NCBI GenBank assembly: GCA_024400785.1
Contig: JAKSME010000005.1
Span: 1 to 43,952, forward strand
DNA: 43,952 nt
Direction: 5' to 3'
From: Bacteroidales bacterium
GTDB taxonomy: Bacteria; Bacteroidota; Bacteroidia; Bacteroidales; WCHB1-69
Part shown: positions 8,532-19,000 of the stretch, piece after piece
Position numbering within the stretch: the first letter of the stretch is position 1
Layout: the number at the start of each line of letters is the position of its first letter
Program-made: the position numbers and the translations under genes
The notes under the pieces: generated by a model
Databases searched by the model: none
What the model saw: only the letters and a program-made list of their open reading frames with translations
Told to the model about the DNA's origin: nothing

Positions 8532-8963
8532 ATGGGTAAGAGAAAAAGATTAGCAGCAGAAGCGCGCAAAGAAGCGAACAAAAACTTATATGTTGCCCGT
8601 TTGCAGGACAACCCGACTTCTCCGCGCAAAATGAGAATCATGGCTGACGTCATCAGAGGCAAGGATGTGGATTATGCATTGAGCGTATTGAAATACAGCA
8701 AAAGAGAATCCGCCCAGAAGCTTTTGAAACTTTTACAGTCAGCAGTTGCCAACTGGCAGGTCAAGAATGAAGGTGTCCGTCTGGAAGACGCGCAGCTTTA
8801 TGTGAAATCAGTCGTAGTGGACGGAGGCCGTATGTTGAAGAGACTTCGCACCGCACCCCGTGGAATGGGCCACAGAATCCGCAAACGTTCCAACCACGTG
8901 ACTATCATCATTGATGATAAAAGTTTAGTTAACAATAATATAGAAACACAAAACGCAGAGTAA
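8532..8963 (+). CDS. rplV: 50S ribosomal protein L22
   Basis: 143 residues. The L22 core runs from [20 protein letters not shown] to [25 protein letters not shown], the extended loop that lines the exit tunnel. There is a 17-residue basic N-terminal extension and a short polar C-terminal tail. It is the first gene of this operon; in the usual bacterial order rpsS precedes it, but here a promoter does. rpsC follows after 2 nt. Confidence 0.98.
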   Translation: MGKRKRLAAEARKEANKNLYVARLQDNPTSPRKMRIMADVIRGKDVDYALSVLKYSKRESAQKLLKLLQSAVANWQVKNEGVRLEDAQLYVKSVVVDGGRMLKRLRTAPRGMGHRIRKRSNHVTIIIDDKSLVNNNIETQNAE

Positions 8964-8965
8964 GT

Positions 8966-9691
8966 ATGGGTCAAAAAGTTAATCCGGTAGGTCTTAGATT
9001 AGGTATAATCAGAGGATGGGATTCTAATTGGTATGGCGGCAAGCAATTCGCCAGTAAAATAGTCGAAGATGACAAAATTAGAAAGTATTTGAACGCACGT
9101 TTGTTCAAAGCCGGAATTGCAAAAATCTACATTGAAAGAACACTTAAGTTAGTCACGGTCACGCTTTTCACCGCACGTCCGGGCCTTATCATTGGTAAAG
9201 GCGGCGCCGAAGTTGAGAAACTTAAAGAAGAATTAAAGAAAATTACGAACAAGGACATCCAGATCAATATCGCCGAGGTAAAACGCCCCGATTTGAATGC
9301 TGAATTAGTTGCTCAGAACATTGCCCGCCAGATTGAAGGCCGTGTATCCTACAGAAAGGCCATCAAGACCGCAATCGGCAACACCATGCGTGCCAACGCA
9401 GAGGGTATCAAGATTTCCCTCTCCGGACGTTTGGGCGGTGCCGAAATGGCAAGAACCGAGCATTTCAAGGAAGGTAGAACACCTCTCCACACCCTCCGCG
9501 CAGATATTGATTATGCACTCGCAGAAGCCCATACCACTTACGGCGGTATCGGTGTGAAAGTTTGGATCTGCAACGGCGTTGTTTATGGCAAGAAAGACCT
9601 CTTCCAGATGCCTATCGACGGTAAGGATTCAAAGGGTGGCAAACCGCGTACCGGCGGCCGCGGCCCGAGAAGAAACGATAAAAGAAATTAG
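8966..9691 (+). CDS. rpsC: 30S ribosomal protein S3
   Basis: 241 residues. It starts [20 protein letters not shown]. The KH domain carries [18 protein letters not shown], and the C-terminal S3 domain contains [30 protein letters not shown]-type sequence. The basic tail ([12 protein letters not shown]) is typical of Bacteroidota S3. It belongs to the mRNA-entry helicase site of the 30S subunit. Confidence 0.98.
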   Translation: MGQKVNPVGLRLGIIRGWDSNWYGGKQFASKIVEDDKIRKYLNARLFKAGIAKIYIERTLKLVTVTLFTARPGLIIGKGGAEVEKLKEELKKITNKDIQINIAEVKRPDLNAELVAQNIARQIEGRVSYRKAIKTAIGNTMRANAEGIKISLSGRLGGAEMARTEHFKEGRTPLHTLRADIDYALAEAHTTYGGIGVKVWICNGVVYGKKDLFQMPIDGKDSKGGKPRTGGRGPRRNDKRN

Positions 9692-9713
9692 TAACCACAT
9701 AAACTGTTGAGTC

Positions 9714-10139
9714 ATGTTACAACCGAAAAAGACTAAATATAGAAGACCACAGAAGGGCAGAATGAAAGACATCACCAAGCGTGGTGCCGAAATCGCATTC
9801 GGTTCTTTCGCCCTCAAGTCCTTGGAACAACACTGGATTACCGGCCGTCAAATTGAGGCCGCCCGTCAGGCCATCACCCGTTATATGAAACGTGAAGGTC
9901 AACTCTGGATCCGTATCTTCCCCGACAAACCGATTACCATCAAAGGTCTCGGTGTTCGTATGGGTAAAGGTAAAGGTACCCCCGAATATTTCGCAGCCCG
10001 CGTGAGCCCCGGACGCATCATGTTCGAAGCAGACGGCGTTCCTTACGAAGTAGCCAAGGAAGCCCTCCGCCTCGGCGCCCAAAAGCTCCCCGTAGCCACC
10101 AAATTTGTCGTTAGAAGAGATTATTCAGAAGAAATTTAA
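9714..10139 (+). CDS. rplP: 50S ribosomal protein L16
   Basis: 141 residues: [20 protein letters not shown] at the start, then [34 protein letters not shown] and RRDYSEEI at the end. The length and motifs are standard. L16 helps position the A-site tRNA. The 22-nt gap after rpsC holds no promoter-like element. Confidence 0.98.
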   Translation: MLQPKKTKYRRPQKGRMKDITKRGAEIAFGSFALKSLEQHWITGRQIEAARQAITRYMKREGQLWIRIFPDKPITIKGLGVRMGKGKGTPEYFAARVSPGRIMFEADGVPYEVAKEALRLGAQKLPVATKFVVRRDYSEEI

Positions 10140-10144
10140 TAGCA

Positions 10145-10342
10145 ATGAAACATCAAGTTATAACCGATCTCTCCACTCCTGATATGGTGGAAAGACTCAA
10201 GGAAGAACAAGAACGCCTGACGAAGATGAAATTGTCACACGCTATCTCCCCGCTGGAAAATCCCCAGTCAATTAAAGAGCAGCGTCGTACCATCGCCAGA
10301 TTAAAAACCGAACTTCGCAGACGCGAATTAGAAGCAAAATAA
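10145..10342 (+). CDS. rpmC: 50S ribosomal protein L29
   Basis: 65 residues: two helices with the L29 signature ([20 protein letters not shown]). It sits 5 nt after rplP and 10 nt before rpsQ, the conserved order. L29 lies near the exit tunnel, where nascent-chain factors dock. Confidence 0.96.
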   Translation: MKHQVITDLSTPDMVERLKEEQERLTKMKLSHAISPLENPQSIKEQRRTIARLKTELRRRELEAK

Positions 10343-10352
10343 TTTAGACATC

Positions 10353-10610
10353 ATGGAAGAAAGAAATAGAAGAAAAGTCAGAGAAGGCCTCGTTACCAGC
10401 AACAAAATGGAAAAATCCATCGTAGTTAGCGTGGAACGTAAGCTCAAACACCCGAAGTACGGAAAGTTCCTCAAAAGAACCACGAAGCTGATGGCTCATG
10501 ACCAAAATAATGAGTGCAACATCGGCGACCGCGTACGCGTAATGGAAACCAGACCGCTTAGCAAAAACAAATGCTGGCGCTTAGTAGAAATCATTGAAAG
10601 AGCAAAATAG
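10353..10610 (+). CDS. rpsQ: 30S ribosomal protein S17
   Basis: 85 residues with an OB fold. Signatures: [16 protein letters not shown], then [18 protein letters not shown], and [20 protein letters not shown]. Normal length and conserved position between rpmC and rplN; 2 nt separate it from rplN. Confidence 0.97.
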   Translation: MEERNRRKVREGLVTSNKMEKSIVVSVERKLKHPKYGKFLKRTTKLMAHDQNNECNIGDRVRVMETRPLSKNKCWRLVEIIERAK

Positions 10611-10612
10611 TT

Positions 10613-10981
10613 ATGGTACAACAAGAAACAAGATTAGCTGTTGCAGATAATAGCGGTGCAAAGGAAGTATTGTGTATCCGCGTTTTGGGCGGTACAAAGA
10701 AAAGATATGCCAGCGTGGGCGATAAAATCGTCGTGGCTATCAAAAGCGCTATCCCCTCAGGAAACGTAAAAAAAGGAACCGTTTCCAAGGCAGTCGTAGT
10801 TAGAACCAAAAAACATGTCCGCAGACAAGACGGTTCTTACATCCGCTTTGACGATAATGCATGTGTTCTTCTCACCGGTGCAGACGAACTCCGCGGTACC
10901 CGTATCTTCGGTCCCGTCGCTCGTGAACTCCGTGAGCAACAATACCTCAAAATCGTCTCCCTCGCACCCGAAGTGCTTTAA
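10613..10981 (+). CDS. rplN: 50S ribosomal protein L14
   Basis: 122 residues: [20 protein letters not shown] at the start, the L14 signature around [23 protein letters not shown], and [14 protein letters not shown] near the end. It is a standard-length component of the intersubunit bridge. A 56-nt gap to rplX is the largest in the operon so far, with no clear promoter. Confidence 0.98.
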   Translation: MVQQETRLAVADNSGAKEVLCIRVLGGTKKRYASVGDKIVVAIKSAIPSGNVKKGTVSKAVVVRTKKHVRRQDGSYIRFDDNACVLLTGADELRGTRIFGPVARELREQQYLKIVSLAPEVL

Positions 10982-11037
10982 TCAACAGGAAACAATTGAC
11001 AAAGACCAATTGATAATTAATTAAACCAAAAATCAAA

Positions 11038-11355
11038 ATGATCAAGATTCACATTAAAAAAGGCGACATGGTCAAGGTCATTGCCGGTGATGCAAAAGGC
11101 GCACAAGGCAAAGTCTTGATGGTGGACAGAGAAAAGTACCGCGCCATCGTCGAGGGTGTGAACATGGTGTCAAAGCATTCAAAAGCTAACGCCAAGAACC
11201 CTCAGGGCGGTATCGTAAAGCAAGAAGCCCCCATCCACATTTCTAACCTCATGGTTATTGATGCTAACGGCAACGCTACCCGCATCGGTAGACGTATGGG
11301 CGAAGAAGGTAAATTAGTCAGATATTCAAAAAAATCAGGGGAGGAGATTAAATAA
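11038..11355 (+). CDS. rplX: 50S ribosomal protein L24
   Basis: 105 residues. The KOW motif is at the N-terminus ([21 protein letters not shown]), followed by [21 protein letters not shown]. The stop codon shares one base with the rplE start (TAATG at 11353-11357), indicating translational coupling. Confidence 0.97.
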   Translation: MIKIHIKKGDMVKVIAGDAKGAQGKVLMVDREKYRAIVEGVNMVSKHSKANAKNPQGGIVKQEAPIHISNLMVIDANGNATRIGRRMGEEGKLVRYSKKSGEEIK

Positions 11356-11912
11356 TGTCATACGTACCGAGATATAAAGAAAAATATGATAAGGACGTTG
11401 TTCCCGCTCTGAAGGAACAATTCGGTTTCAAATCCATTATGCGCGTCCCCAAATTGAAAAAAATATGTCTTAACCAGGGTTTGGGCAAATTCGGCATCGC
11501 CGATAAGAAACTCATTGACTTGGGCGTTCAGGAAATGACCCTCATCGCCGGTCAAAAAGCAGTAGCCACCAAATCTAAGAAGGACATCTCAAACTTCAAA
11601 TTGAGAAAAGGTATGCCCATCGGCGTTCGCGTAACCCTCCGCGGTGAACGTATGTATGAATTCCTCGACCGTCTGATTTCCGTATCTATCCCGCGTATCC
11701 GCGACTTCCGCGGTATCAGCGACAAGGGCTTCGACGGCCGTGGCAACTATACCCTCGGTATCCCGGAACAAATCATCTTCCCGGAAATCGACCTCGATAA
11801 GGTTGCTAAAATCAATGGTATGGACATCACCTTCGTTACTACCGCAAAGAACGATAAGGAATGCCTCGCTCTGTTGAAAGAATTTGGATTACCGTTTAAG
11901 AATCAAAAATAA
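11355..11912 (+). CDS. rplE: 50S ribosomal protein L5
   Basis: 185 residues: [20 protein letters not shown], the L5 signature [31 protein letters not shown], and [20 protein letters not shown]-type sequence near the end. L5 binds 5S rRNA. Its ATG overlaps the rplX stop by one base. Confidence 0.98.
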   Translation: MSYVPRYKEKYDKDVVPALKEQFGFKSIMRVPKLKKICLNQGLGKFGIADKKLIDLGVQEMTLIAGQKAVATKSKKDISNFKLRKGMPIGVRVTLRGERMYEFLDRLISVSIPRIRDFRGISDKGFDGRGNYTLGIPEQIIFPEIDLDKVAKINGMDITFVTTAKNDKECLALLKEFGLPFKNQK

Positions 11913-11922
11913 GGATTAGGAT

Positions 11923-12228
11923 ATGGCAAAAGAATCATTAAAAGCAAAAGAAATCAAGAGAGAGAGAATGGCTGCTAAATATGCCGCCAAACGCGCTGCT
12001 CTGAAAGCTATCATCAACAATGGTAGCGAATATACCGAAGAAAAAGAAGCAGCTGTCAAAGCTCTTCAACAGCTTCCGCCGAATTCCAATCCTATCAGAA
12101 TGCACAATCGTTGCAAACTGACCGGCCGTCCGAAAGGATATATGCGCCAGTTCGGCTTGTCCCGTATCAATTTTAGAGAAATGGCTTTGGCCGGACAAAT
12201 CCCGGGCGTTAAAAAGGCTAGTTGGTAA
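11923..12228 (+). CDS. rpsN: 30S ribosomal protein S14, long zinc-free form
   Basis: 101 residues. The C-terminal signature is [20 protein letters not shown] followed by [17 protein letters not shown]. Only one Cys is present, so this is the long C-minus form that does not bind zinc. It lies 10 nt after rplE, as in canonical spc operons. Confidence 0.97.
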   Translation: MAKESLKAKEIKRERMAAKYAAKRAALKAIINNGSEYTEEKEAAVKALQQLPPNSNPIRMHNRCKLTGRPKGYMRQFGLSRINFREMALAGQIPGVKKASW

Positions 12229-12250
12229 CATTTAAAGAAGAATACAAATT

Positions 12251-12649
12251 ATGAATACAGATCCGATATCCGATTATTTGACCAGATTGAGAAACGCCAT
12301 CATGGCCAATCACAAAATCGTGGAAATTCCGGCTTCTAAAACGAAAAAGGAAATCACCAAGATTTTGTTCGAAAAAGGTTATATCCTGAATTACAAATTC
12401 GAAGATGAAGTACACCCCGGCATCATTAAGATCGCCTTGAAGTACCATCCCGCAACTAAACAGTCAGCCATCGCTACCTTGAAACGCGTGAGCCGTCCCG
12501 GTCTCCGTCAGTATGTTGGCGCCGAAGAACTTCCGTCAGTTATGAACGGCCTCGGTATCGCCATCATCTCTACCTCTCACGGTATGATGACCGATAAAGA
12601 AGCCCGCGCTCAGCACGTCGGCGGCGAAGTTTTGTGTTACATTAGCTAA
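12251..12649 (+). CDS. rpsH: 30S ribosomal protein S8
   Basis: 132 residues: [19 protein letters not shown] at the start, the [10 protein letters not shown] linker, and [20 protein letters not shown] leading to [10 protein letters not shown]. It binds the central domain of 16S rRNA. In E. coli S8 also represses the spc mRNA near rplX-rplE; whether that applies here cannot be judged from sequence. Confidence 0.98.
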   Translation: MNTDPISDYLTRLRNAIMANHKIVEIPASKTKKEITKILFEKGYILNYKFEDEVHPGIIKIALKYHPATKQSAIATLKRVSRPGLRQYVGAEELPSVMNGLGIAIISTSHGMMTDKEARAQHVGGEVLCYIS

Positions 12650-12650
12650 T

Positions 12651-12656
12651 AGGAGG
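12651..12656 (+). promoter_or_regulatory. Canonical Shine-Dalgarno upstream of rplF
   Basis: AGGAGG lies 8 nt before the rplF ATG. Most other starts in this window have only A-rich leaders, as expected where the anti-Shine-Dalgarno is little used, so this site stands out. Confidence 0.6.
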
Positions 12657-12664
12657 AAAGAATT

Positions 12665-13222
12665 ATGTCAAGAATAGGAAAATTACCCATCGCCCTCCCG
12701 AAAGGCGTAGAAATTAAAGTGGACGAAAAGTCCAACGTGGTTACCGTTAAAGGTCCCCGCGGAGAAATGACCCAAAAACTCGATCCCGATATCACGGCTA
12801 AAGTAGAAGACGGTAAGCTCGTCGTAGAACGCCCCACCGACCAACGTCGCCACCGCGCTCTCCACGGCCTCTATCGCGCACTCCTTAACAATATGGTTAA
12901 GGGCGTCTCCGAAGGATTTGAAGCAAAACTCCAATTCGTCGGCGTCGCCTACAAAGCTGAAGCTCAAGGCCAATTGCTGACCATGTCCCTCGGTTATTCA
13001 CACAATATCGTTTTCGAATTCCCGAAAGAAATCGAAGTTACCGCCGTTACCGAAAAAGGTAAGGACCCGCTCGTTACCCTCAAATGTAGCGATAAACAAC
13101 TCCTCGGTCAGGTTTGCAACAAGATTCGCTCTTATCGTAAACCCGAACCCTACAAAGGTAAAGGTATTCGCTTCGTCGGTGAAGAAGTTAGAAAGAAAGC
13201 CGGTAAGTCCGCTGATAAATAA
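12665..13222 (+). CDS. rplF: 50S ribosomal protein L6
   Basis: 185 residues with the two-repeat L6 fold: MSRIGKLPIALPKGVEI, NNMVKGVSEGFEAKLQFVGVAYKA, and the C-terminal signature PEPYKGKGIRFVGEEVRKKAGKS. It sits near the factor-binding site of the large subunit. It is preceded by a canonical AGGAGG, unlike its neighbours. Confidence 0.98.
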   Translation: MSRIGKLPIALPKGVEIKVDEKSNVVTVKGPRGEMTQKLDPDITAKVEDGKLVVERPTDQRRHRALHGLYRALLNNMVKGVSEGFEAKLQFVGVAYKAEAQGQLLTMSLGYSHNIVFEFPKEIEVTAVTEKGKDPLVTLKCSDKQLLGQVCNKIRSYRKPEPYKGKGIRFVGEEVRKKAGKSADK

Positions 13223-13240
13223 CATTAAATTTTTAGTACA

Positions 13241-13597
13241 ATGGCTAACAAGAAAATATATAGAAGAAACAGGATTAAACAGAGAGTTCGCAAGACTATC
13301 AGCGGCACTCCTGAACGTCCCAGAATGTCCGTTTACAGAAGTAACCGCGACATCTATGTACAATTGATTGACGACCTCGCCGGTCATACGCTCGTTTCCA
13401 CTTCATCTAATGTTGCCGCCATCCGCGAACAACAGGGTACAAAGTGCGAAAAAGCCGCTATGGTAGGTAAGGCAGTTGCCGAAATGGCAAAAGCAGCTGG
13501 TATCAACCAGGTTGTTTTCGACCGTAACGGCTATCTGTATCACGGTAGAGTAAAATCTTTGGCTGACGCAGCTAGAGAAGGTGGTTTAATCTTCTAA
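13241..13597 (+). CDS. rplR: 50S ribosomal protein L18
   Basis: 118 residues: [53 protein letters not shown], and [25 protein letters not shown] at the end. It is the 5S rRNA-binding partner of L5. Length and gene order are normal. Confidence 0.98.
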   Translation: MANKKIYRRNRIKQRVRKTISGTPERPRMSVYRSNRDIYVQLIDDLAGHTLVSTSSNVAAIREQQGTKCEKAAMVGKAVAEMAKAAGINQVVFDRNGYLYHGRVKSLADAAREGGLIF

Positions 13598-13610
13598 AAC
13601 TTAGGTAACT

Positions 13611-14129
13611 ATGTCAAATGTAAATGTTAAAAGAGTAAAATCAACCGATATCGAATTCAAAGATAGATTGGTTGCAGTAAACAGAGTAACTAAAGTTACC
13701 AAGGGTGGTAGAACTTTCAGCTTCTCAGCCATCGTTGTCGTAGGTAACGAAAACGGTGTCGTTGGTTACGGCCTCGGTAAAGCCAAGGAAGTTTCCCAGG
13801 CTATCGCCAAGGGCGTTGATGACGCTAAGAAAAACCTTATCAAGGTTCCCGTACTCAATGGTACCATTCCTCACTCCCAAGAAGGTAAATACAGCGGTTC
13901 CCTCGTTTTCATGAAGCCCGCAGCTCCCGGTACCGGTGTTATCGCCGGTGGTGCTATGCGTGCCGTCCTCGAAAGCGTTGGTGTAAAGAACGTGTTGGCA
14001 AAATCCAAAGGTTCCTCTAACCCCCACAGTGTGGTTAAGGCTACCTTCGCTGCCCTCGCTCAACTCCGCGATCCCTATACCGTTGCTCAAGTTCGCGGCA
14101 TTGGCTTGGATCAGGTCTTCAACGGCTAA
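13611..14129 (+). CDS. rpsE: 30S ribosomal protein S5
   Basis: 172 residues: a dsRBD-like N-terminal domain ([19 protein letters not shown]), then [17 protein letters not shown], and the S5 C-terminal signature [24 protein letters not shown]5 contributes to decoding fidelity. It is the last gene of this operon: a strong terminator follows 41 nt later, whereas rpmD, rplO and secY normally come next. Confidence 0.98.
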   Translation: MSNVNVKRVKSTDIEFKDRLVAVNRVTKVTKGGRTFSFSAIVVVGNENGVVGYGLGKAKEVSQAIAKGVDDAKKNLIKVPVLNGTIPHSQEGKYSGSLVFMKPAAPGTGVIAGGAMRAVLESVGVKNVLAKSKGSSNPHSVVKATFAALAQLRDPYTVAQVRGIGLDQVFNG

Positions 14130-14170
14130 CCTTCCCGCTTCCAGAATTTATTTCTATGCAGAATATCAAA

Positions 14171-14198
14171 CTCCTTCGATTCCCGAAGGAGTTTTTTT
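14171..14198 (+). terminator. Rho-independent terminator of the rplV-rpsE operon
   Basis: An 8-bp perfect stem, CTCCTTCG / CGAAGGAG, with a 5-nt loop and seven T. It closes the ribosomal operon directly after rpsE. Confidence 0.9.
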
Positions 14199-14229
14199 GT
14201 GCCTGATTTTCCTTTTTTGTGTATTTTTG
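14196..14229 (+). promoter_or_regulatory. Promoter of the GT39-type glycosyltransferase gene
   Basis: TTTG (14196-14199), 22 nt, then TATTTTTG (14222-14229) followed by CACC. The -33 element overlaps the T-run of the preceding terminator. The start codon is 24 nt downstream of the -7 element. Confidence 0.7.
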
Positions 14230-14253
14230 CACCACTTTTAGCACGGTCTCCTT

Positions 14254-15903
14254 ATGCCGAAATATTTGTCGTTTTCCGCATTCTCACTGCAGCAGATGCT
14301 GCTTCTTTCCATCGGTTTTTTGCTGTTTTTGACCTCTCTTTTTTTCTTTCATAAGAAAAAAGGTGTCTGGGCTGTCGGAATACTGACCCTTGCCGGCTGC
14401 TTTTTTTTCATATTTGCTGCTTATTCAGACCCATACCTGCATTTCTGGGATGAGCGTTTCCATGCCTTGGTGGCTAAAAATTGTATGGATGATCCTTTTG
14501 CCCCTAAGCTCTATCGTGAATGGCTTGTGGAACAGTACCCCAAGGATTTGTGGTCGCATGGATACATCTGGTTGCATAAGCAACCGCTGTTTCTCTGGCA
14601 GATTGCCCTTTGTTTCAAATTGTTTGGAGTTTCGGTGTTCACCCTCCGCCTCCCCTCCATCATCATGGCTACCTTGATGATTCCGCTGACTTATCGAATC
14701 GGTTCAATACTGATTGATAAAAAGTTGGGATATTTTGCTGCGATATCTGCCACTTTTTCCTACTTGTTGGTTGATATGGTTGCCGGCGGAAACATGGACC
14801 ATAACAATGTCTGTTTCTTCTTTTATGTCACGTCATCCCTTTGGGCTTTTATGGAATACATCCGTAGTGGACGGCAGTGGAAGTGGTTGATGGTGATGGC
14901 TTTGTCCAGCGGCTGCGCCGTTCTAACCAAGTGGTTGGTTGGGCTACTGGTTTATTTGGTTTGGGGCGTGTATGTGTTGGCGGAATACCATTTCCGTATC
15001 AAAGAGTGGAAAATTGTGCAAATTGTTGTGGCGGTGATAGTTACTATGGCGGTGTTCGTGCCGTGGCAGATTTATACTGCCAAAACATTTCCAAAGTATT
15101 ATAAGACCGAGCGCTTTTTGGAAAAGCAACACATGACTTCTGTTTTAGAGGGACATGACGGAGACGCGACCTTTTTCCTTAAAACCATTCCATATCGGTA
15201 CATTGGTGACAAGGGTTACGGTACTAATGTTTCAGCCAAAGATGCCGAAAAAGTTACGTTTAAACGTGTAATTGCTTTCTTGTTGGTTATTGGCGGTTTT
15301 TTCCGTCTGGCATTTCGTTGCAAAAAATGGAGCCACCGTATCGCTTTGCTTGTTCCTGTCGCCTTTGTCTATATCTTCTTTTCGTGTGCCGCGACCAAAA
15401 TGGTGGCATATACCTTTTGCCTGTGCTCGGTCGGTTTTATGAGCTTGGGAATAATACTTTATGAAATTCAGTCGTTTTTAGCAGAAAAAGTGCAAAAAAC
15501 GGGGCTTTATTGTTGCCTATTCGCGCTGGCCGCATCATTTTTTGCACTCTACCAATCCAATTTGAATTGGTTAAAAAGAGAGCATTCTCCCCAGGTGGGT
15601 TATTACGAAATTGCAAATCATAATCTTTTAGAATACAAAAGGTTAGCTGAAGTAACGTCTCGAAAAACGGTGGTTTTCAATGTGCGCGGCTCCGTCGACT
15701 GGGGCAACCAAGCTTATCCCATTGAAGCGATGTTTTACACCGATGCCATTTGTTATCCGTGGCCTCCCACAGAAGAGGAGTTTTACCAATTGCAACAAAC
15801 AGGCTGGAAGGTGGCTATTTCAACGGCTCATGATGTCCCTGAATTTATATTGGAAAATGCTGATGTTCAGCTTATTGACCTTGATTTATGGGGGGATTAT
15901 TAG
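14254..15903 (+). CDS. GT39/ArnT-like membrane glycosyltransferase
   Basis: A 549-residue integral membrane protein with about 11-12 hydrophobic segments. The first periplasmic loop carries the GT-C acidic motif (SDPYLHFWDERFHALVAKN, about residues 58-76), then HGYIWLHKQPLFLWQIAL. These features are typical of the PMT/ArnT family, which transfers sugars from polyprenyl-phosphate donors on the outer face of the inner membrane. A C-terminal soluble part of about 100 residues ends in DVQLIDLDLWGDY. Acceptor and sugar cannot be told from sequence. It is a single-gene unit with its own promoter and no obvious terminator in the 180 bp that follow. O-mannosyl-type protein glycosylation is one option, as Bacteroidota glycosylate many exported proteins. 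Confidence 0.82.
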   Translation: MPKYLSFSAFSLQQMLLLSIGFLLFLTSLFFFHKKKGVWAVGILTLAGCFFFIFAAYSDPYLHFWDERFHALVAKNCMDDPFAPKLYREWLVEQYPKDLWSHGYIWLHKQPLFLWQIALCFKLFGVSVFTLRLPSIIMATLMIPLTYRIGSILIDKKLGYFAAISATFSYLLVDMVAGGNMDHNNVCFFFYVTSSLWAFMEYIRSGRQWKWLMVMALSSGCAVLTKWLVGLLVYLVWGVYVLAEYHFRIKEWKIVQIVVAVIVTMAVFVPWQIYTAKTFPKYYKTERFLEKQHMTSVLEGHDGDATFFLKTIPYRYIGDKGYGTNVSAKDAEKVTFKRVIAFLLVIGGFFRLAFRCKKWSHRIALLVPVAFVYIFFSCAATKMVAYTFCLCSVGFMSLGIILYEIQSFLAEKVQKTGLYCCLFALAASFFALYQSNLNWLKREHSPQVGYYEIANHNLLEYKRLAEVTSRKTVVFNVRGSVDWGNQAYPIEAMFYTDAICYPWPPTEEEFYQLQQTGWKVAISTAHDVPEFILENADVQLIDLDLWGDY

Positions 15904-15983
15904 GCCTCCATCCTTGCTAATTTTTTTGTTTTAAACTTACAAAAAAAATTCTTATCTCAAGGCCGTTTTTTTTTTTCGATAAA

Positions 15984-16016
15984 TTGCAAAAATCATTGAA
16001 AAAAGTGCTATATTTG
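15984..16016 (+). promoter_or_regulatory. Promoter of the 1293-residue T9SS protein
   Basis: TTG (15984-15986), 22 nt, TATATTTG (16009-16016). It leaves a leader of about 60 nt rich in A and T before ATG 16084. Confidence 0.7.
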
Positions 16017-16083
16017 CCGCATTATTAACAATGGAAACAATTTAACAACAATTCACTTATTTATTAATCAAAATCAATCAGTT

Positions 16084-19000
16084 ATGAAAAAACTTTTAAC
16101 AGTTTTGATGATGTGCTTTGCTGTAGTTGCAGTGAATGCACAGACTTTCCTTTTGCAGGAAAGCTTCGAATCAGGTATTCCGGCTGGCTGGACCACTATC
16201 GATAACGATGGTGACGGTATGGGCTGGGATGCAGATTATTGGACCGCATTGAGCGACTACGGACACACTGGTCCCGGTGTCGTAGCTTCCGCCTCCTACG
16301 ACAATGCTACTTATTCAGCTCTTACTCCGGACAACTGGCTTATCACCCCTGCGCTCAACATTCCCGCAGCGGCTGCACAGCCTACGCTTAGCCTGTGGGC
16401 TCGCGACCGCGGTTATGCCGAACCCCTTGAAATTTTGGTCTCCACTACGAGTGCTACTGTTGCAGGCTTCACTGCAGCTCCTGTCTTTTCACAGACTATC
16501 TCTGGCGACGCTTACGCTCAATACACGGTTGATTTGAGCGCATACGCTAACCAAACTATTTACATTGCTTTCGTTCACAGAAACTGTACCGACAACTTCT
16601 GGTTGCTCCTCGACGACATTGAAGTTTCATACACTCCTCTCACCGTTGCTGCAGCACCGGCTAACTTCACTGCAACTCCCGATGCCAACTATGATTTGAA
16701 TGCTGTTTTAAGTTGGACCAACCCCAGTGTTACCGTTGGCGGTACCGCTCTTACTTCTATCAACAGCATTGAGCTTTACCGTAACAACGCCCTCGTCAAC
16801 AGCTTCGCCAATCCTACCGTTGGTGGTGCCATGACCTACACCGACAATGTTACTGCCGCTGGCGTATACAACTATCGCATTTATGCTGTCACTGCTGAAG
16901 GCGATGGTGCTACTGCTACTGTGAATAATGTTGTCATCGGAAATGTTTGTCCTTTCACTCTCGAAATGACTGACGATTACGGCGACGGCTGGAACGGCGC
17001 AGCCATTGAAATTTATGACGCCAACAACACTTTGTTCGGTTCTTATACTGTACCATCCTTAACTCAAAATGAAATCATTGTTCTCCCCGCTGGTTCTTAT
17101 ACCTTCGTTTGGACCGCTGGTTCATACGACGAGGAATGTTCATTCATTCTTACCGATCCTTTCGGATTCCAACTTTACAACGGTGGCGCACCGGCTGCTG
17201 GCACATTCCTCTCTTATGTCAATACCTGCACACCTCCTGCGATTTCAACGGTTTCCGGTACTGTCACTGCTTCTTCCACCAACCAGCCCATCGCTGGTGC
17301 AACTGTTGCCGTCACCGGTTTGAACAACACACGCACTGTCACCACCGCTGCTAATGGCACTTACACCATGGACAGCATTGTTTCTGGTTTTACATATTCA
17401 TTCACAGTTAGTGCAGCCGGTTACAATGGCGCTTCTATGAACGTTGCCAATGTTACTGCTGATACCACTATCAACTTCGCATTGAATGCACCTGTAATGA
17501 ATGTTACTTATGCCGCTCCTATCAATGTTACCACCACCCAGGGGTTGAATGCTCAGTTCTCACCTATCACCGTTTCTAATAATGGCGATGGTATGCTTAC
17601 CTGGAGCACTGGCGTTGAATACGTACGTGGCAGAAGCGCTGCCAACCAAGCTGCTCAATATTCTTTTGAAACGGCTCCGAGAGCGAAAGCTGACGTGGCT
17701 CCTTACAACAAGCACATTGCCAATGCTCAGCCCGTTGCTACCGGCGCTGAAGTATGTCCGACCACTGCTGAAATCGTAGGTGCTCCTACCCGCGATGCTT
17801 GGGATCTTCTCTCAAGTTTCACTGGAACCAGCGCCGGTCAGCAAGGTGTTGCTACCGATGGCCAATACATCTATACTTGCAGCTGGCAAGGCACTCCTAC
17901 CGGAGGTTACACTTTCTACAAATATGACTTGCAAGGCAACTTCATTGAAGGTTTCGACATCGCTGGTGCAACTGGCCTTCGCGACCTTACCTATGATGGT
18001 ACCTATTTCTATGCTGGTGCTAGCACCAGTGCCCTCTATCAGATGGATTTCGCTACCCACACTTTGGTAAGCACCATTAATACCGGCGTTTCTGCTATTC
18101 GTCACTGCTCATACGACCCGCAAGCTGACGGTTTCTGGGTTGGCGACTGGAGCAACCTCTATCTCGTAAACCGTTCTGGCGCAATCGTTGTTACGGGTCC
18201 GGCAGTTGAAAATGTTTATGGTTCTGCATACGACGGATACAGCGCAGGCGGTCCTTACATTTGGTTGTTCACTCAAGCTGCTGGCACCACTGGTAGTGCA
18301 GTTTTCGCACAATATGACATTGCCAACAATACCCTTACCAATACTACTTTTGATATCAGTACCAACCAACCCGCTTTGGATGCCAGTGCAAGCGCTGGCG
18401 GTGCTTTCGGTACCGACGCCCTCGTAGGTGGCAAATTTGTCATTATGGCTAATACTCAGCAAGACCCCAACCTTATCAGCGTATTCGAAATCGCTGATGC
18501 TGGCTGGCTTTCAGCTGCTCCCGGTTCTGGCACCGTAGCTCCGAGCCAATCTACCGACATCACCCTCAACTTCGACGGTAACAACCCGATCGGTGACTAT
18601 CAGGCAACCCTGACCATCAATTCTTCTAACCCGAACGTAGGCCAGGAAGTTATTCCGGTAAGTTTCCACATTATCGCTCCTGACTGTGATGCTCCGACCA
18701 ATCTCCAAGCTACTGCAACGGATTACACTTACAACGCACTCACTTGGGACGCTCCCGCCAACAATACCGACCTCGTAGAATACAGACTCTACAAGAACGG
18801 CAGTACCACCGAATTTGCAACTACGACCAGCACCTCTTACAATGACACCGTTGCTCCTGGCAATTATTGCTACATTGTAAAAGCTTACTACCTTGATGGC
18901 ACTACTCCGTGTCTCTCACTGCCTACTGACACCGTATGTGTTGAAATGCTTCACGCTCCGTCAATCACCGCTACTCCGAACACTTTGAGCATTAACGGTA

